64,000 nt of DNA from positions 2,941,839 to 3,005,838 of the forward strand of contig JANAVB010016200.1 of NCBI GenBank assembly GCA_029216955.1, in the 5' to 3' direction. Of the stretch, positions 1 to 11,580 are shown in pieces. The notes under the pieces are model-generated. The model was not told the origin of the DNA, ran no database searches, and worked only from the letters and a program-made list of their open reading frames with translations. Each line of letters begins with the position of its first letter. The stretch's first letter is position 1. A program made the translations under genes and the position numbers. Source of the stretch: Iris pallida (lineage: Eukaryota; Streptophyta; Magnoliopsida; Asparagales; Iridaceae).

Positions 1-940
1 GAGTGCTTCAAGGCCATGGAGATGGGGAGGGTTCATAGGCGTATGTATTTTCGAAGGGTGATCGAAAATGGGAGGCTAGAGATATATGGATGAGAGAGCT
101 TACTTGTGGCTGGTTGAAAGGTTTTACTAGTGTCGATATAGGTACGGAAGCCGGAAGAGCTTTCTTGAGGTTTCTTGGTAAGTGACAACTGCTCCTTTAA
201 CCTCCCTATTTCAACTTTTTCCTGAACTAGGAAGCCATCTATGTTGCACAGATACGAATGTGACACTATTCAGCTTATACAAGGTATTTTCTGCTATATT
301 TTATTTTATGTCTTTTGACTTGGCTTGTCTGCATTTACTTGGTTGGTATCTTGCTGGAATATTTTGCTGGGTTGTTGGTTGGCATCATGGTGGTTGGGTG
401 GTACCTTTGGTGGATGGATTTGATCTGACCCTAACTTTGTTTGTTGTATTTTCTTGAAGTATAGATACTTCACTAAGTTGCAGAAATTTATCTTTGCTTG
501 CCTTTGTTGCATTTTTTTTGTTGGGTTTACAATTTTGCTTGGTTGCAGGTTAAGGTTTCCTAGCTTTAGTGCTCTTGCTAACTTTGTGCTCTTGTATTAT
601 CTGGATTGTTTCAGGTTTACAGTTTTGGTGACAAGATATATACTATATTTGCATTTTGCTCCGTTGCTTTGCTTTGCTTTTTTTTAGTTTGATGCATTTT
701 GTGTAACTTATTAGGAATAGGTTTGTGCTTGTATCGAAAGGTTTGTTGCTGTATTGTAGTCTTCTTTGCTTTATTTTTGGCAAGTTGGATTTTTAGTATT
801 AAAAATTGGTGGGTTGGTACAATTTGGTAATATAATACTGATACTTTTGAAGTTTTCTTGCATTAATATAAATTATATATAACTATCATGATTTATGGGC
901 ATTAATGAGATACTTTAGACTTTGGAGGTTCTATGTTGCC
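1..940. other. T-rich non-element DNA, no supported gene
   Basis: This stretch lies outside the Tat-1 retrotransposon. It is T-rich on the plus strand from about 250 to 900 and resembles intron or intergenic plant DNA. A minus-strand reading frame at 33-266 has a short charged, coiled-coil-like start followed by a serine/threonine-rich part, and could be a piece of a host exon, but I recognise no domain. A GTAAGT at 180 on the plus strand looks like a splice donor, but all three plus frames before it contain stops. No function is assigned. Confidence 0.4.
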
Positions 941-1710
941 TGTAGGTGTGGACACACACAAAAGAAGAAGAAAATGCTATCTTTTCTATATTGGCACAAG
1001 GCACCACAAATCGAGTACGCCTGAGAGATCCTGCGCTAAGGATCCCCGAGTATAAAAAAGAATTCTGGAGAATGGGACGAAGGAGATCGAGCGGCAGTTG
1101 CTCTTTTACTCCGTTGATACTCCGATTACAAAAGTGGGAGAAAACCTAAGAAAATTGCTAACTCTCGGCTCACTGACAAGAAGTGCAGCAATTTGGCTCT
1201 TGAAAATGCTCTCCGTTCTGTCTTTTGAAGAGGGATAAGGCCCCCTTTTTATAGTCATTCTTGAGCTGAAATGATGTTATGCACCCATATGAGGAAAACA
1301 CACTGGTTTTTATGTGGGTACATAGTCCTGCCTTAGGCGTATAGGGTGTAGGCGCATGCAGGCTGTGAGATCGTGGGTCGGTCGTGGTGTTGACGTGGCC
1401 GCATGCTTCGATGCATGACTGTTCGTGGAGACTGACGTGGCCGTGCACTTCGGTGCACATTTTGATCATGGCTTTAACTGAGTCAGGCTTGGGCGCATAG
1501 CCCTGTTTCAGGCTATGCGCCCTCCTTAACAGGGGGTGGCTTGGGCGTGTAGAGCTTCACAGGCTTGGGCGTATAGAACTTCACAGGATGATGGACGCAT
1601 AGGAGCTTCACAGGGTGACTTGAGCACATAGGAGCTTCACTTGGGCGCATATGTCCTCCTTTGGCTTGGGCGCATACGGCTTTATTTACTAAAATTTTCA
1701 TGCTTCTACA
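941..1710 (-). repeat. 3' LTR of Tat-1
   Basis: On the minus strand the LTR begins TGTAGAAGCATG right after a polypurine tract and ends ..CCACACCTACA at 941, giving TG..CA ends and about 770 bp. A minus-strand TATAAAAAGG at about 1246-1255 fits the U3 promoter. The right edge (1710) is firm because of the PPT and because it matches the LTR start of Tat-2/3. The left edge is inferred from the TG only; the second LTR is outside the window and cannot confirm it. The LTR is dense in GGCGCAT motifs at 1490-1690. Confidence 0.55.
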
Positions 1711-1724
1711 AGACCCCCTTCAAA
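1711..1724 (-). promoter_or_regulatory. Polypurine tract of Tat-1
   Basis: The minus strand reads TTTGAAGGGGGTCT directly before the LTR start. The same GAAGGGGGTCT lies before the 3' LTRs of Tat-3a, Tat-3b and Tat-4. It is the expected plus-strand DNA primer site for reverse transcription. It sits in the loop of an inverted repeat (1699-1707 with 1761-1769). Confidence 0.85.
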
Positions 1725-2072
1725 TTTTTTGATACTTGAACGAGTTCGAAATACTTTGAAAGAAGCATGGACTGTCTTCTCGTGACGCAATAGGCGTATA
1801 GCACGGCTCTCTCTTTGGGCACATAGTGTTTGGCTAGCCTGTCAGAGAGATACGACTGTTGAGATCTTCCTCGAAATCTGAACTGACAGATTCATCGAGG
1901 TGGAATTTGAAGAGGTCCATCCTTCATACGTCGTCCACGTCAGCCAGTGGCAGTCGCATAGTGTGCAAGAGGCTGGATCTTCATGTGGGCGCATAGGCTA
2001 TCGTAGACGCATACTGCACAATAGGCGCATAGGCGCATAAGGATAGTGGGCGCATAGAAAGTGGCCTGTGCC

Positions 2073-2080
2073 TATAAATA
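2073..2080 (+). promoter_or_regulatory. TATA box of the Tat-1 antisense gene
   Basis: TATAAATA lies 82 bases before the ATG at 2162, on the strand opposite gag-pol and outside the LTR. It is followed by a GAGAGAGA-rich and CT-rich leader. The equivalent box is present in Tat-3a (38868), Tat-3b (53417) and Tat-4 (36453-36460, minus). Confidence 0.6.
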
Positions 2081-2161
2081 GGCTCTGAAGGAGAGAGAAA
2101 GCTCATTATTCTCTTCTCTTAGAATTTTTTAGAAACTCTTCATCTTCTTTCTTTGAGAACC

Positions 2162-2904
2162 ATGTCTCCCAAGGTCGTTAAGAGATCTACGAAGGGCAAG
2201 GGGGCTGCGCCGAGTGGCTCTCCTCCTGCGACAGCATCTTCACTGGTCCAGGACCTGATTCTGGGTGAGGGCATGCTTCAAAAAATAAAGTTTCGAGCAT
2301 TAATTTACGACGCTCAGACTTTTCTTCTGTCTGGGCACATGCGCCTAAGACAACATACTTCTGTGAGCATCATTATGCGCCCACAGAAGTCATGCGCTAA
2401 TACTATGGTGTGCTATGCTCCCACATGTTGCCATGTTATGCGCCCACATGCCATTTGCATGTTATGCGCCCATGTACTGTTCGTGTGTTATGCACCCACT
2501 TGTTTGTTTTGGGCGCATAGTCCTTTGGACGCATAAGAGTCTTTCAGCACTTAGCTTTTCCTGCAGATTTTTGAGTCTAACTTTCTCTTCTGTCTTTGAC
2601 TCTTGCAGCATCCTTACCGAAGGCTGAGACCGTTGTGAAGGAGGAGATGCTGCCTCCTTTCATCAAACAAGAGTCACTGTTCTTTAAGGAGGAGGTGGTA
2701 CCAAAAATTAAGGAAAAAGAAGAGCTGGCGCCCATCGAAAAGGGAATTACTCCCAAGATTGAAGCTGCTATAAAGGAGGAGCACAAGTCTGAGGTTAGTA
2801 GCACTGGAAGTTCTGACCTTCCTGCCCCGGCTGAGGACCTTGATCAAATAGATCCTTAGTATGCGAAATGGTTGAGGGAATGGTATATGCCTCACCACAA
2901 CTAG
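2162..2904 (+). pseudogene. Tat-1 antisense gene, exons 1 and 2
   Basis: Exon 1 (2162-2264) starts ATG and encodes a basic MSPKVVKRSTKGKG N-terminus. It ends CTG-G before GTGAGG, leaving phase 1. The intron (2265-2608) ends TCTTGCAG, and exon 2 (2609-2904) continues in the matching phase. Exon 2 encodes an acidic, lysine-rich stretch with no recognised domain. A TAG at 2857-2859 interrupts a frame that otherwise continues to TAG at 2902, probably a CAG to TAG decay. The intron carries many GCGCCCAC/GGCGCAT motifs. The gene is antisense to gag-pol, as reported for Grande-like Tat elements. Function unknown; splicing is inferred from phase agreement with three other copies. Confidence 0.6.
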
Positions 2905-3571
2905 GATTCGTGGGTTTCCATAAATGTCTGTATTTTGTCTTGGTATTTCTGTCTGTCTTTAGCTGTAGTTTATGTTTCGCTTCTTTTGGACATCAATGTA
3001 ATCCTTTACTTCTTATCCAGATGAAGAGATGAAGAACTTTTTGGTTTGCTCATGAGATGTAGTCCTGTGAATGTAACTGATTTTGAACAAACAGAGTACA
3101 TTCACTCCATTTTTTGCTTGTGGTATCTGTGGTGCTTGTATTAGAGGGCCTAATACAATATTTATGTAAAGGGTATCCCGCTGGGGTACCTCCCCTCTCC
3201 TTCATTTTTTGTTTGGACCTATTGCTCCTTTGTGTATCTGGAAATGCGAGAAAATAGATTGGAATGATACTTTCGTGGACCTATTACCCTTTTGTACACC
3301 GACGGTGCAGGTAATAGATTTGAAACAAAACCCAACAGAGGTAATATGATCATGATAGGTTTTGTGGTCTTGATACCGTATCTTTTATCCCGGGTTGGGT
3401 ATAGGTGTCGAATCGGAAGATTATCGGTATCAGAGGTAATGTGGACGTGACACATGATAATCAGGAGTAGTTTTTGGTGAAATAGATTTTCTTGTCAACT
3501 TCGGCTTCTTGTCAGGTATTCCTTCCTGGAGCGGAAGAAACTTTCTAAGCCTCCTCTCCGACGACCTCCAG
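2905..3571 (+). repeat. 3' UTR-like sequence and first hairpin/motif array of Tat-1
   Basis: At about 2990 a segment ATGTAATCCTTTACTT resembles the 3' end of the antisense genes of Tat-2/3. From 3211 follow GGACCTATT..TAATAGA hairpins, the clearest at about 3278-3325, where the outer stem CCTATTACC/GGTAATAG encloses an inner CACCG/CGGTG stem. Copies of the motif CAGAGGTAAT..GGACGTG lie near 3340 and 3430. I see no coding sequence here. An AG at 3570-3571 may be the splice acceptor for the coiled-coil exon. Confidence 0.5.
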
Positions 3572-4288
3572 TGAAGATGAGGAGATGGACCAGGAAGTCG
3601 TCAAAGCTTTCTACTCTGTGCTGAAAGTAAAGCTTCCTGGAGTCCTGAATCGAAATGCTGCCTTTGGCCCTGTGAAGGCTGTTGCAGAGTGCCAAGTGGT
3701 GGCCCTCGAGAGCATTGCCGGCTATGAAGAGCGGGCCAATACTCTGAGGAAAGTTCTGAATGACCTGGAGGGTCAGGTGGCCAGTTTTCGGGATACCAAA
3801 CAGCGGAGCCCGATGTCACTGTTCTGTACAGAGGACGAGGCTTTGATGAAGGCTTTTACGGAGGAGAAGGCTACTTTCAAGCAGGGAAGGACGCCCTCGT
3901 TCGGGAGATCGGTGAATTGGCTGACCAGTATGGTCAGTTCAACGCTGCAAGTGAGGTGCATGCCGCCTCGAAGAACAAACTGGCTGCGCAGATCACCGAG
4001 AGGTATAATCACATCGTGTAGATCAAGAACGAGATCGCCCAACTGGAAGCCGACTTGAGGGCGGCGACATCTGAACAGGAGGATTATTTAGCTCAGGCTG
4101 CCATGACTGCCACCACTTTCGCCCATTTAGAAGAACAGCTGGCGAAGTTGGAGGGAGAGCATCTTAGTCTGATCCTTTTCGAGGATGAAGTTGTTCGTTA
4201 AGAAGAGGCGCGCCATCGAGCTACCGCAAAGTCTGAAGCCGAAGTCGCAGCTCTAAGAGACAATATAAACCTCCTATGTATCCCGTAG
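3572..4288 (+). pseudogene. Tat-1 antisense coiled-coil ORF (second cassette)
   Basis: After a possible acceptor AG, the frame opens with EDEEMDQEVV and runs about 100 codons. It then shifts frame near 3886 and continues in an Ala/Glu/Leu-rich heptad-like sequence (ATSEQEDYLAQAA, EEQLAKLEGEH) to TAG at 4286. In-frame stops at 4018 and 4198 mark decay. The composition and heptads resemble the antisense coiled-coil protein of Tat-2 (23655-24417, minus). An AATAAA at 4375-4380 would serve as polyadenylation signal. Role unknown; such antisense ORFs are known from Tat elements, and this assignment rests on position and coiled-coil character. Confidence 0.6.
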
Positions 4289-4979
4289 ATTTTTGTAACT
4301 TTTTTCTCTCTTTTTTCTGCCGTCACGGCTCTTGTACCTTTTTTTCCCGTCTCTTGATAGACCTTTGAGTAAAGAATAAAAAGTCTTTTCAAAGTGAATG
4401 TGGCTTTGTGAAATATCGGAATTAGAGGTAATATGGACGTAGCAAGGATATTTCTGGTGGGTATTTCGCTGGGGAATTTTGATGTGGACCTATTATCCGT
4501 TTTATATTCAAGTTATTCGAATATAGATAATAAGTTAAACGAAGCTGCTAGTAGAGGTAATATGGACGTAATAGCAGAGGATGTTCTATATCTGACCAGA
4601 GGTAATATGGACATGGAAAGATATATAACATTAGGTGGGAGTGGATAGTTCAGAGGTAATATTGACGTGATTATCCTTGATGAATGCTTTGCTTCAGAGG
4701 TTATATGGACATGGCAAAACATTTAATCATTCCACTAGGGAAATAATTATTGGAAAACAATTCAGAGGTAATGGGGACGTGACTTATTTTCGTCAAACCG
4801 AGTTTGGATAGAGTCAAAAATGGGAATTATTCTACTGGGGAAATTTTTAGAGGACCTATTATCCAGGGCGTATTCAAGACTCTTGAAATACAGATAATAG
4901 TTAGATAATTTTTCGAATCATATAAACATCGTACTGTATATTTACATGACTGAACATATGTAAACATTACGTAAAAAGG
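4289..4979. repeat. Second hairpin and 22-bp motif array of Tat-1
   Basis: From about 4428 there are at least six copies of (C)AGAGGTAATATGGACGT(G), spaced 45-130 bp. Two hairpins follow the same plan. At about 4487-4535 an outer CCTATTATC/GATAATAAG encloses an inner ATATTC/GAATAT. At about 4855-4902 an outer CTATTATC/GATAATAG encloses GTATTCAAG/CTTGAAATAC with one bulged A. The array sits between the 3' ends of pol (minus) and the antisense gene (plus). No ORF is supported. Confidence 0.75.
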
Positions 4980-6234
4980 TTACACATAGTATTTCTTCAG
5001 TAACTTGTCGTTGATAGGCATCATGAGCAAGTCACCATCGGGCTTGGTAAGTCGGTACGTACCATTAGAATACACTGATTCTATGATGAAAGGACCTTCC
5101 CATTTTGGCTAGAATTTTCCTTTTGTTTTGTGCGTCATGACCATTGGTCTTCTCACTGCTAAGACTAGATCGCCGACTTGGTAGATTTTTTCCTTCACTT
5201 TTTTATTGAAGGCTCTGGAAAGACGTGCTTGGTATAGCTCAATGCGCTGTTGAGCTAACAAGCATTTTTCTTCTAGCACTTCGAGCTCATGGAGTCGCAG
5301 ACGGTAGCTTTCTTCGGTAGTCAACTCGCTGGCTAAGGCTACTCGAAGAGAAGGAATCTGGATTTCTAGGGAAAGAACTGCTTCGCTCCTATAAACCAGA
5401 AAGAATGGCGTACTGTCTGTTGGAGTCCGGACCGTTGTACGATAGGCCTATAGACATTCACCGAGCTTCTCATTCCAATTGCGCTTGTTTGAAGACACGA
5501 ACTTCTTGAGAAGTTTTATGATGGTTTTATTGAAGGCTTCTGCTAGCTCGTTAGCCGATGGATTGTAGGCAGTAGAGACTACGTTCTGGATTCGATTCCT
5601 ATCACAGAATCGATAGAATGTATAGCTTACGAATTGTGGACCATTATCATAGATGATCCTGCGAGGTAGGCCGAAGCGATTGATGACATGATGTTTGATG
5701 AAACTGATCACGTTTGACGCTTTCACTTCGGTGAGAGGTATAGCTTCTGCCCATTTGGAGAAGTAATCGGTTATGGCTAGGATGAACCGATGTCCTTTGG
5801 AGGATGTCGGGCTGATTGGTCCTATGACGTCCATGCCCCAGGCTTCAAACGACCAAGATGCTACCGTCGGGTGTAGAAACTTCGAAGGTTGATGAATGAA
5901 ATCGGCATGGAACTGACAAGCTCTACACTTTTTTGCCTATTCAACAGCATCTGCTATTATTGTGGGCCAGTAATAACCCTTTTTTGAGGCGATCTTGTAG
6001 TTTGGGGCCTGGTTGATTTGCACCACAAACTCCATCGTGAGCCTCCCGGAGTGCATGTTTAGCTTCTGTGTCTGTTAAACATCGTAACAGTAGCCCATCG
6101 TAAGGGCGTCGGTACAACAACTTGGTAGCTGTATCGTAGTAAAATATGAGGGATCGTCTTTGGATGGACACTGCTTCCTTCGGGTCCTCGGGGAAGAGGA
6201 TTCCATAGATAGCGTAGTCTATAAAAAGAAATCT
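4980..6234 (-). pseudogene. Tat-1 integrase
   Basis: Fragments read IN from the zinc-binding region (LREAHDGVCGANQPGPKLQD, minus) through the DDE core to the C-terminal end ..KLLKKYY at 4980. The core Asp lies in MDVIGPI, the second Asp in YDNGPQFVS and the Glu in NELAEAFNK. An in-frame TAG at 5109 and further breaks between the fragments 5109-5324, 5448-5834 and 5941-6171 make it non-functional. Integrase inserts the DNA copy into the host chromosome. The GPF/Y-type end (KWEGPFIIES) is still readable beyond the stop. Confidence 0.85.
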
Positions 6235-6747
6235 CTAGTCTTTAGCATCGACGTTTGTTTCTGTTGTATAACTGTGATGAATATGCAAGGCATCTTTCAC
6301 ACAGAATAGTTCTCGACCAGACATTGTGATCGACTGCTGAGTATTGGTAGAAACGGTCAAGGAAGCAGCGAAACCGGCTAGAGCATCTGCTTCTATATTA
6401 TGTAGTCGAGGTACGTACTCGATGAAGAATCCAGCGAAAGTAGACGCCAACTCGATTGTTGCTCTGTGATAGGGGATGAGATCTTCGTGACGAACTTCAT
6501 AATCCCATCGGACTTGACTAACTATTAGCTTGGAATCGATGTACGCTTCTAGATAGTTAACTCCCAGTTGTTTTGCCAGTTGCAGGCCAATTAATAGGGC
6601 ATTATATTCGGCTACATTGTTGTTGCATAGTTCCACGAGAGAATATGTGCGATGTATAACCAGATGATCAGGTGACACGAGCATGACACCTACTCCCGCC
6701 ACAATATTTTCTTTGGGTCCTGTTCTTGATGCACCGTCAAAGAACAT
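6235..6747 (-). pseudogene. Tat-1 archaeal-type RNase H (aRNH)
   Basis: This open segment of 170 residues begins FFDGASRTGPK and contains the acidic residues expected of an RNase H fold: D in FFDGAS, E in NNVAEYNAL, D in YIDSKL and D in IEADALAG. It is additional to the RNase H that follows RT. A second RNase H at this place is a known feature of the Tat lineage. It is probably a fragment of the former polyprotein and not a separate gene. Confidence 0.85.
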
Positions 6748-8304
6748 TCACCAAATAGGAATTTCTTCAGTTGTAGTGTTAGACTCTACTACTTTATCGA
6801 GAATTTCATCGTAGAGTTTGGAAGATTCTGGCACCGGATGAGCTGCCAGGAAATCGGCTAATGCTTGGCCTTTTACTACCTTCTGAGGAACGAAGAGCAT
6901 ATCGTATGGAGTCAATAGCATTGTCCATGTAGCTAAACGGGAATTGAGATAACCCGGTTTAGTCATGAGTATTCTGAGAGGATTAACTTTAGATATGATG
7001 TGGATAGTCTGCCCAGGCATATAGTGGCATGTCTTCTGGATGATAAATACCAGTGCAAGGCATTCCTTCTCTACAGGTGTGTATCTGTGCTCGGCACCCA
7101 CCATTGTGCGGCTGAGGTAGTAGATTACATGTTCATGGCCGCCTTCATTCTTCTGAGCTAGAAGGGCGCCAAGAGAATGGTCCATAGCACGGACATATAG
7201 TAAGAAAGGCTTCCCCATTATTGGAGCTACCAATACTGGAAGGCTTGTGAGATACACCTTGATGTCGTCGAATGCACGTTGATATTGTTCAGTCCAGACG
7301 AAAGATACGCCTTTCTTCATGAGATGAGTGAATGGTTGACACCTTCCATAGAGGTTCAAAATGAATCGTCTGATGTAGGCTAGCCTTCCTTGTAGTCTGT
7401 GTAGCTCTTTGAGATTTCTTGGAGGATGTATATCGAGGATAGCCTTCACTTTCTTCGAGTCCAGATGTATACCCTTTGAAGTGATGACGAAACCAAGGAA
7501 CTTGCCACTGGATACTCTCAAAAAAGACTTGGTTGGATTCATCTTGAGTTGGTGTACACGCATTAGTTCGAATACTGTTCTCAAGTCTTGGAGGTGGTTG
7601 CCCTTGAGACGACTTTTAACTGTGATATCGTCTACGTAGCACTCCACTGTTTTACGTAAATGATCACAAAAAATTGTGTTCATGGCTCGCTGGTATGTTG
7701 CCCTACATTTTTTAATCCGAAGGGCATTACCTTATAGCAGTATACCCCCAAGCATTTTTTAATCCTAAGAACCCATCCATGAAGGACATCCGCTCGAAGC
7801 CGCAAGTATTGTCGATAATTACGTCGGTGATTGGTAGAGGGAACTTGTCCTTCGGGCATGCAGAGTTCAAATTACGGTAATCGATACAGACTCGAACTTT
7901 ATCGTTCTTTTTCATGACTGGAACGATGTTGGCAACCCAGTCTGGATGTTGTTCTTCACGAATGAATCCACTGGCAATGAGCTTTTTGACTTCATTCTCG
8001 ATGGCCTCCATGACGTCTGGTCGGAATCGTCGTTGTTGCTGCTTCACTGGCTTAGCTTTAGATGAAATATTCAGGCGGTGTATGGCGACTTTAGGGTCCA
8101 AGCCTGGCATGTCTTCATAGCTCCATGAAAGACGTCGATATATTCTCTTATAAACTGTATAAGAGATTGGCGTTCCTCGTCAGATAGACTTTTACTGATG
8201 AAGATTGGTTTAAAAGATGATTCATCTCCTAAATTGACTTGGATGACTTCGCCTTTGGTAGGTGGTTCACGTTGTTCGAAGCGCAACTCCCATCTAGTGT
8301 CCAT
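6748..8304 (-). pseudogene. Tat-1 reverse transcriptase and RNase H
   Basis: The N-terminal RT part (7727-8304, minus) carries HPDWVANIVPVMKK and VCIDYRNLNSACPKDKFPLP. The second part (6748-7683) carries the catalytic box ECYVDDITVKSR, then the connection and RNase H with RAMDHSLGALLAQ and YLSRTMVGAEHRYTPVEKE. The reading frame is broken between 7683 and 7727. It copies element RNA into DNA and removes the RNA strand. The catalytic YVDD is intact but the gene is not. Confidence 0.9.
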
Positions 8305-9401
8305 CTTTTGAGCCTATTGTTCGAGCTCGATTGATTGGACATCGTCTGTAATTTGGTCAACGGAAACCATGTTGACGGACAAAGTTGCTTTGAACATATC
8401 GCCAATGCTGGAGTCTGAGTCCCAGAGGGAGGAATCAGAAGAATGAGAACCATGATCTGCTTCATCATCGGATCTTTAGGGAGTTATTGGAGGAGTGACA
8501 TAACCCAAACCGACACCGCTTCGTTGATAGTAGTTCTCGGGTTTGCCGGGAGGAGCAAATTGTCGTGTTGACAACCGTCGTCCTCGGCCGTAATGTAGCC
8601 CCTGGTCGCTTTTGATGTCATATCCCATGTTCTGGATGATATTCTTGGCCTGCCAACTATACCAAAAAAGTTGTATTTTCCCAGAGTCATAGTCAGCTTC
8701 TGTGTTGTGCTTGGGAGCAGTAGAGTCTGGAACGAACTTTCTCTCGCCGACTATACGACCGAAGATGATTAGTTCTTCATCCTTCTTTCTGGTTGGAACG
8801 ATGAAATAGAGGATATCTTCTGGGTAAACTTTTTTTCGCGGGTGAGGCATCGTGACCGACATGCAGAGGTGTGTTCCTATGCTGTGCTCTAGAGCATATA
8901 TCGTATCTATGTAGTGGTTTACAGATTGATAGATATCGGAGTAATTCAAAGATAAACCTTTACTAAGGAAATACACAAGTTCTTCTTCAGGGATAACATC
9001 ATCCGCTAAAGGTATACTATTATGAGTATTAATATACTCATTGAGAGGATCATCATCTAGAAGAGGAGCCACAGTCTTGGCCGAGTTCACCACATAGGGT
9101 AATTCTTCAGGATTGGGAGGACGGGCATCAATAGGTTCCTCTCGGGGTATCTTGCTGAGAGTGATGGTCAATGGTTTGACCTTGTCAGGGTTCTTCTTTT
9201 TCACTCAGATTGTGAGAGACTACGGAGTACTTTTTGGAGTAGTACGTCCTTTGACTCGGATGATCACGGGACCATCATTGGAGGATGAACTTGCTTCAGC
9301 TTCGTTGCCGTCATCCTTGGGAGACTGAGATTGGTAAAGTACCGAATCTCCATAGTAAGCTTCGATGCCCTTAAAAGGATCGACATCAGCAAACTTCGTC
9401 T
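8305..9401 (-). pseudogene. Tat-1 protease-RT linker region
   Basis: This is the long spacer between protease and RT. It contains QNMGYDIKSDQGLHYGRGRR and RSGVGLGYVTPP, which are also found in Tat-2, Tat-3 and Tat-4 at the same place (KMGYDLKSNKGLNYGKGRR). Conservation among the four elements suggests a functional linker, but I recognise no domain. It is broken by frameshifts near 8470 and 9210. Confidence 0.65.
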
Positions 9402-9788
9402 TCACGAACCGTCGCTGTTGACGTACTTGAAGTACTGGTAAAGTGTGGAAGAAACGATCATGTTCTCGTGTATCCAAGGACGTCCCAACAAGACGTTGTA
9501 GGATACATTGGCATCGATCACATAGCAAGAAACCTCCGTTCGGAGATCACCGATCTGGCACTTGAGACGGATCTTGCCCAGCGGGTGTCTTCGACCAGCA
9601 TTAAAAGCCATGATAGTTGTGTTGGTTGCAGATAGCTTGTACATAGGGATTTCCATAATTTGAAGCAATCTTCTAGGAATGATGTTGAGGGAGGATCCTG
9701 GATCGATATACATGTGGTCCACCTTGATTGCCCCGATATACCCTGTATAGTACAGGGGTCTATCATAACGATTATTTTTTAGTAGCAT
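9402..9788 (-). pseudogene. Tat-1 aspartic protease
   Basis: 128 open residues contain DRPLYYTGYIGAIKV, the active-site motif IDPGSSLNIIPRR, and the second conserved strand NVLLGRPWIHE. The D-P-G-S motif takes the place of the usual D-T/S-G-A/S of retroviral-type proteases; it is shared by all Tat elements here except mutated Tat-2. The enzyme would cleave the Gag-Pol polyprotein. Confidence 0.8.
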
Positions 9789-9935
9789 ATCCTCCTATGA
9801 AAAGGTGATGTTGGGCACCACTTCCATAGTACTGTGGCAGTAAGGACAGGAGACAGGGTCTTCAGCGGAGGCTTTGACTTCAGCGAGATAAGAGTCGGCA
9901 TGTAGCAAAGCTTCCTTCCGCGTTTTTTTGGAGAG

Positions 9936-10811
9936 TCACAACAGATCGAACAGAGACAACCTGGCAGGTGTATTGGCTAGCTGTGCCAGTTTGTCAAAGT
10001 TGTAGGGCCGATCCATGCCCTCAGGAGCTGACGCCTTCAGAGACTTGTCAAACCGCGTCTCCTTCTGCTTGGTTTTGTCCGTAGTTAAAGGCTTAGACGG
10101 GCCGACTTCTGAGTTTGTGGGGGTAGCAGGAGCTTGAGAAGGTACTGCTTCTTCTTGTACGGGATCGTATGTCCGAAGATAAGTCTTCCCCGATCGTGTC
10201 TCGCCAGATAGAACCTTATAGATGGGAGAGGATACCATATGGCATGACTTGTATTTTTTACCCCTTTTTGCTTTGGAAGGTACTACCCCCTGTGTCACTT
10301 CTTGTACAAGGTTCGGATGGACCCACATGATCTCACCACGTTCAGTTGTGAGTGGCACCAAGGTTGAGTTGCGAGCTGGCGGTAGGTTGACGACTTCCAT
10401 TATTGTCTTGGGAATTAGAACCACGCCATCTGGGACTTCTGTGAGAGGAAAGTCACCAAAATAAAGAGAGATCATGTTAGAAGATACGACCTTGTCTTCA
10501 ACTTCGAGGTTGATCACTTGGTTGTTGATAAGCTATTGTATCTTCTTTTTTAGGATGATGCAGTCCTTGGTGGAATGATGCACGTACTGATGATAGAGAT
10601 AGTACTTGGGATCGTTGAGCTGGCTCGCCTTTGCAGGACATTGTGGTGGAGGCAATGCCAGCTTATTATCCTTCGTCAATGTGTGAAAGATGGTAATGAC
10701 ATCGTCTTCGTCAAAGAAGAAGGTCTCCTTAGGTTTGTCGGAGGCGCCCTGAGAATTGGAAGCTCCTTTGGAAGTGTCGACCTTCAAGACTTCTTTCCCT
10801 TTACCCCCCAC
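9936..10811 (-). pseudogene. Tat-1 Gag C-terminal part (zinc-knuckle-like)
   Basis: Two fragments follow the capsid. The first (10533-10811) contains FFFDEDDVITIFHTL and YYLYHQYVHHSTKDC, which matches the C-x2-H-x4-H-x4-C box of the relatives except that the first Cys is Tyr. The second (9936-10517) contains NLPPARNSTLVPL, GEIMWVHPNLVQEV and, at its end, YNFDKLAQLANTPARLSLFDLL, a segment present in every Tat copy here. Probably nucleocapsid and linker of the polyprotein. Confidence 0.7.
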
Positions 10812-11580
10812 GAACAGGGATAGTTTGAGGATGCTTGCCCTTGTCTTCGAATTTGGATGTTTTTAACCCCAGTAGTTCCAGATTAGGAACGTCGTTTTCA
10901 GCAGCATCAGCGGCCCCAATAAAAGCGGGCCATGTATCATACTTATGTATACCCAGACAAAACTTCACCGTAGGAAGGAAGTTATGTCGACAAGTATCCA
11001 TAAGTTCTGAGTTTGGTATGCCGAAGGGAATCTTCAGTGCTAGCCGCCTGAAGCGTTCGATGAAGGCGATGACAGACTCAGTCCTCCTTTGCTTGGTCTC
11101 GATGAGGGTGGACATACTAACATGCATGCCACTCTCGTAAAACCTGTTGAGGAACAACCTCTCCAAATCTTTAAATGAATTGATACATCCGTCAGGCAGA
11201 CTGCAGAACCATTCGAAAGCTACCCCCTGCAAGGTGCTAATAAACAGCTTCGACAAGAACGGATCATCTCTGGACAAGTGTAGAGTCTGCATGTTGAAGT
11301 ACGTCATGTGTTGACGAGGAGAAGTTAACCCGTCAAATGAATTCAGCGTCAGCGGCTTGTAGTTAGGAGGGCAAGTAGCATTCTCCCAATCAGGGCGATA
11401 CGGTTGAGATATCCCCATCTTCTGAAGCTCGTCTTTGTGTGAGATGGTGTCGAGACGAGCGACCATGGAATCAATTATATCCTGTTGATTGAGCAGGTAT
11501 TGGGAAACGGCTGCTGAACGGTTGTCAGGCATCATTGGCGAAGGACCACCCCCAACATTTGTAAGATTTGGAGGAGGCAC
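10801..11580 (-). pseudogene. Tat-1 Gag capsid domain
   Basis: 259 residues contain the retrotransposon Gag capsid pattern: SPRQHMTYFNMQT, FEWFCSLPDGCINSFKDLER, FLNRFYESG and ESVIAFIERFRRLALKIP. The capsid forms the virus-like particle in which reverse transcription occurs. This fragment is open but isolated by flanking stops. It matches the capsid of Tat-2 at 16087-17181. Confidence 0.85.

Noticed and set aside
178..190. Host exon ending at GTAAGT near 180 on the plus strand
   Set aside because: All three plus frames before it contain stop codons, so no coding exon is supported.
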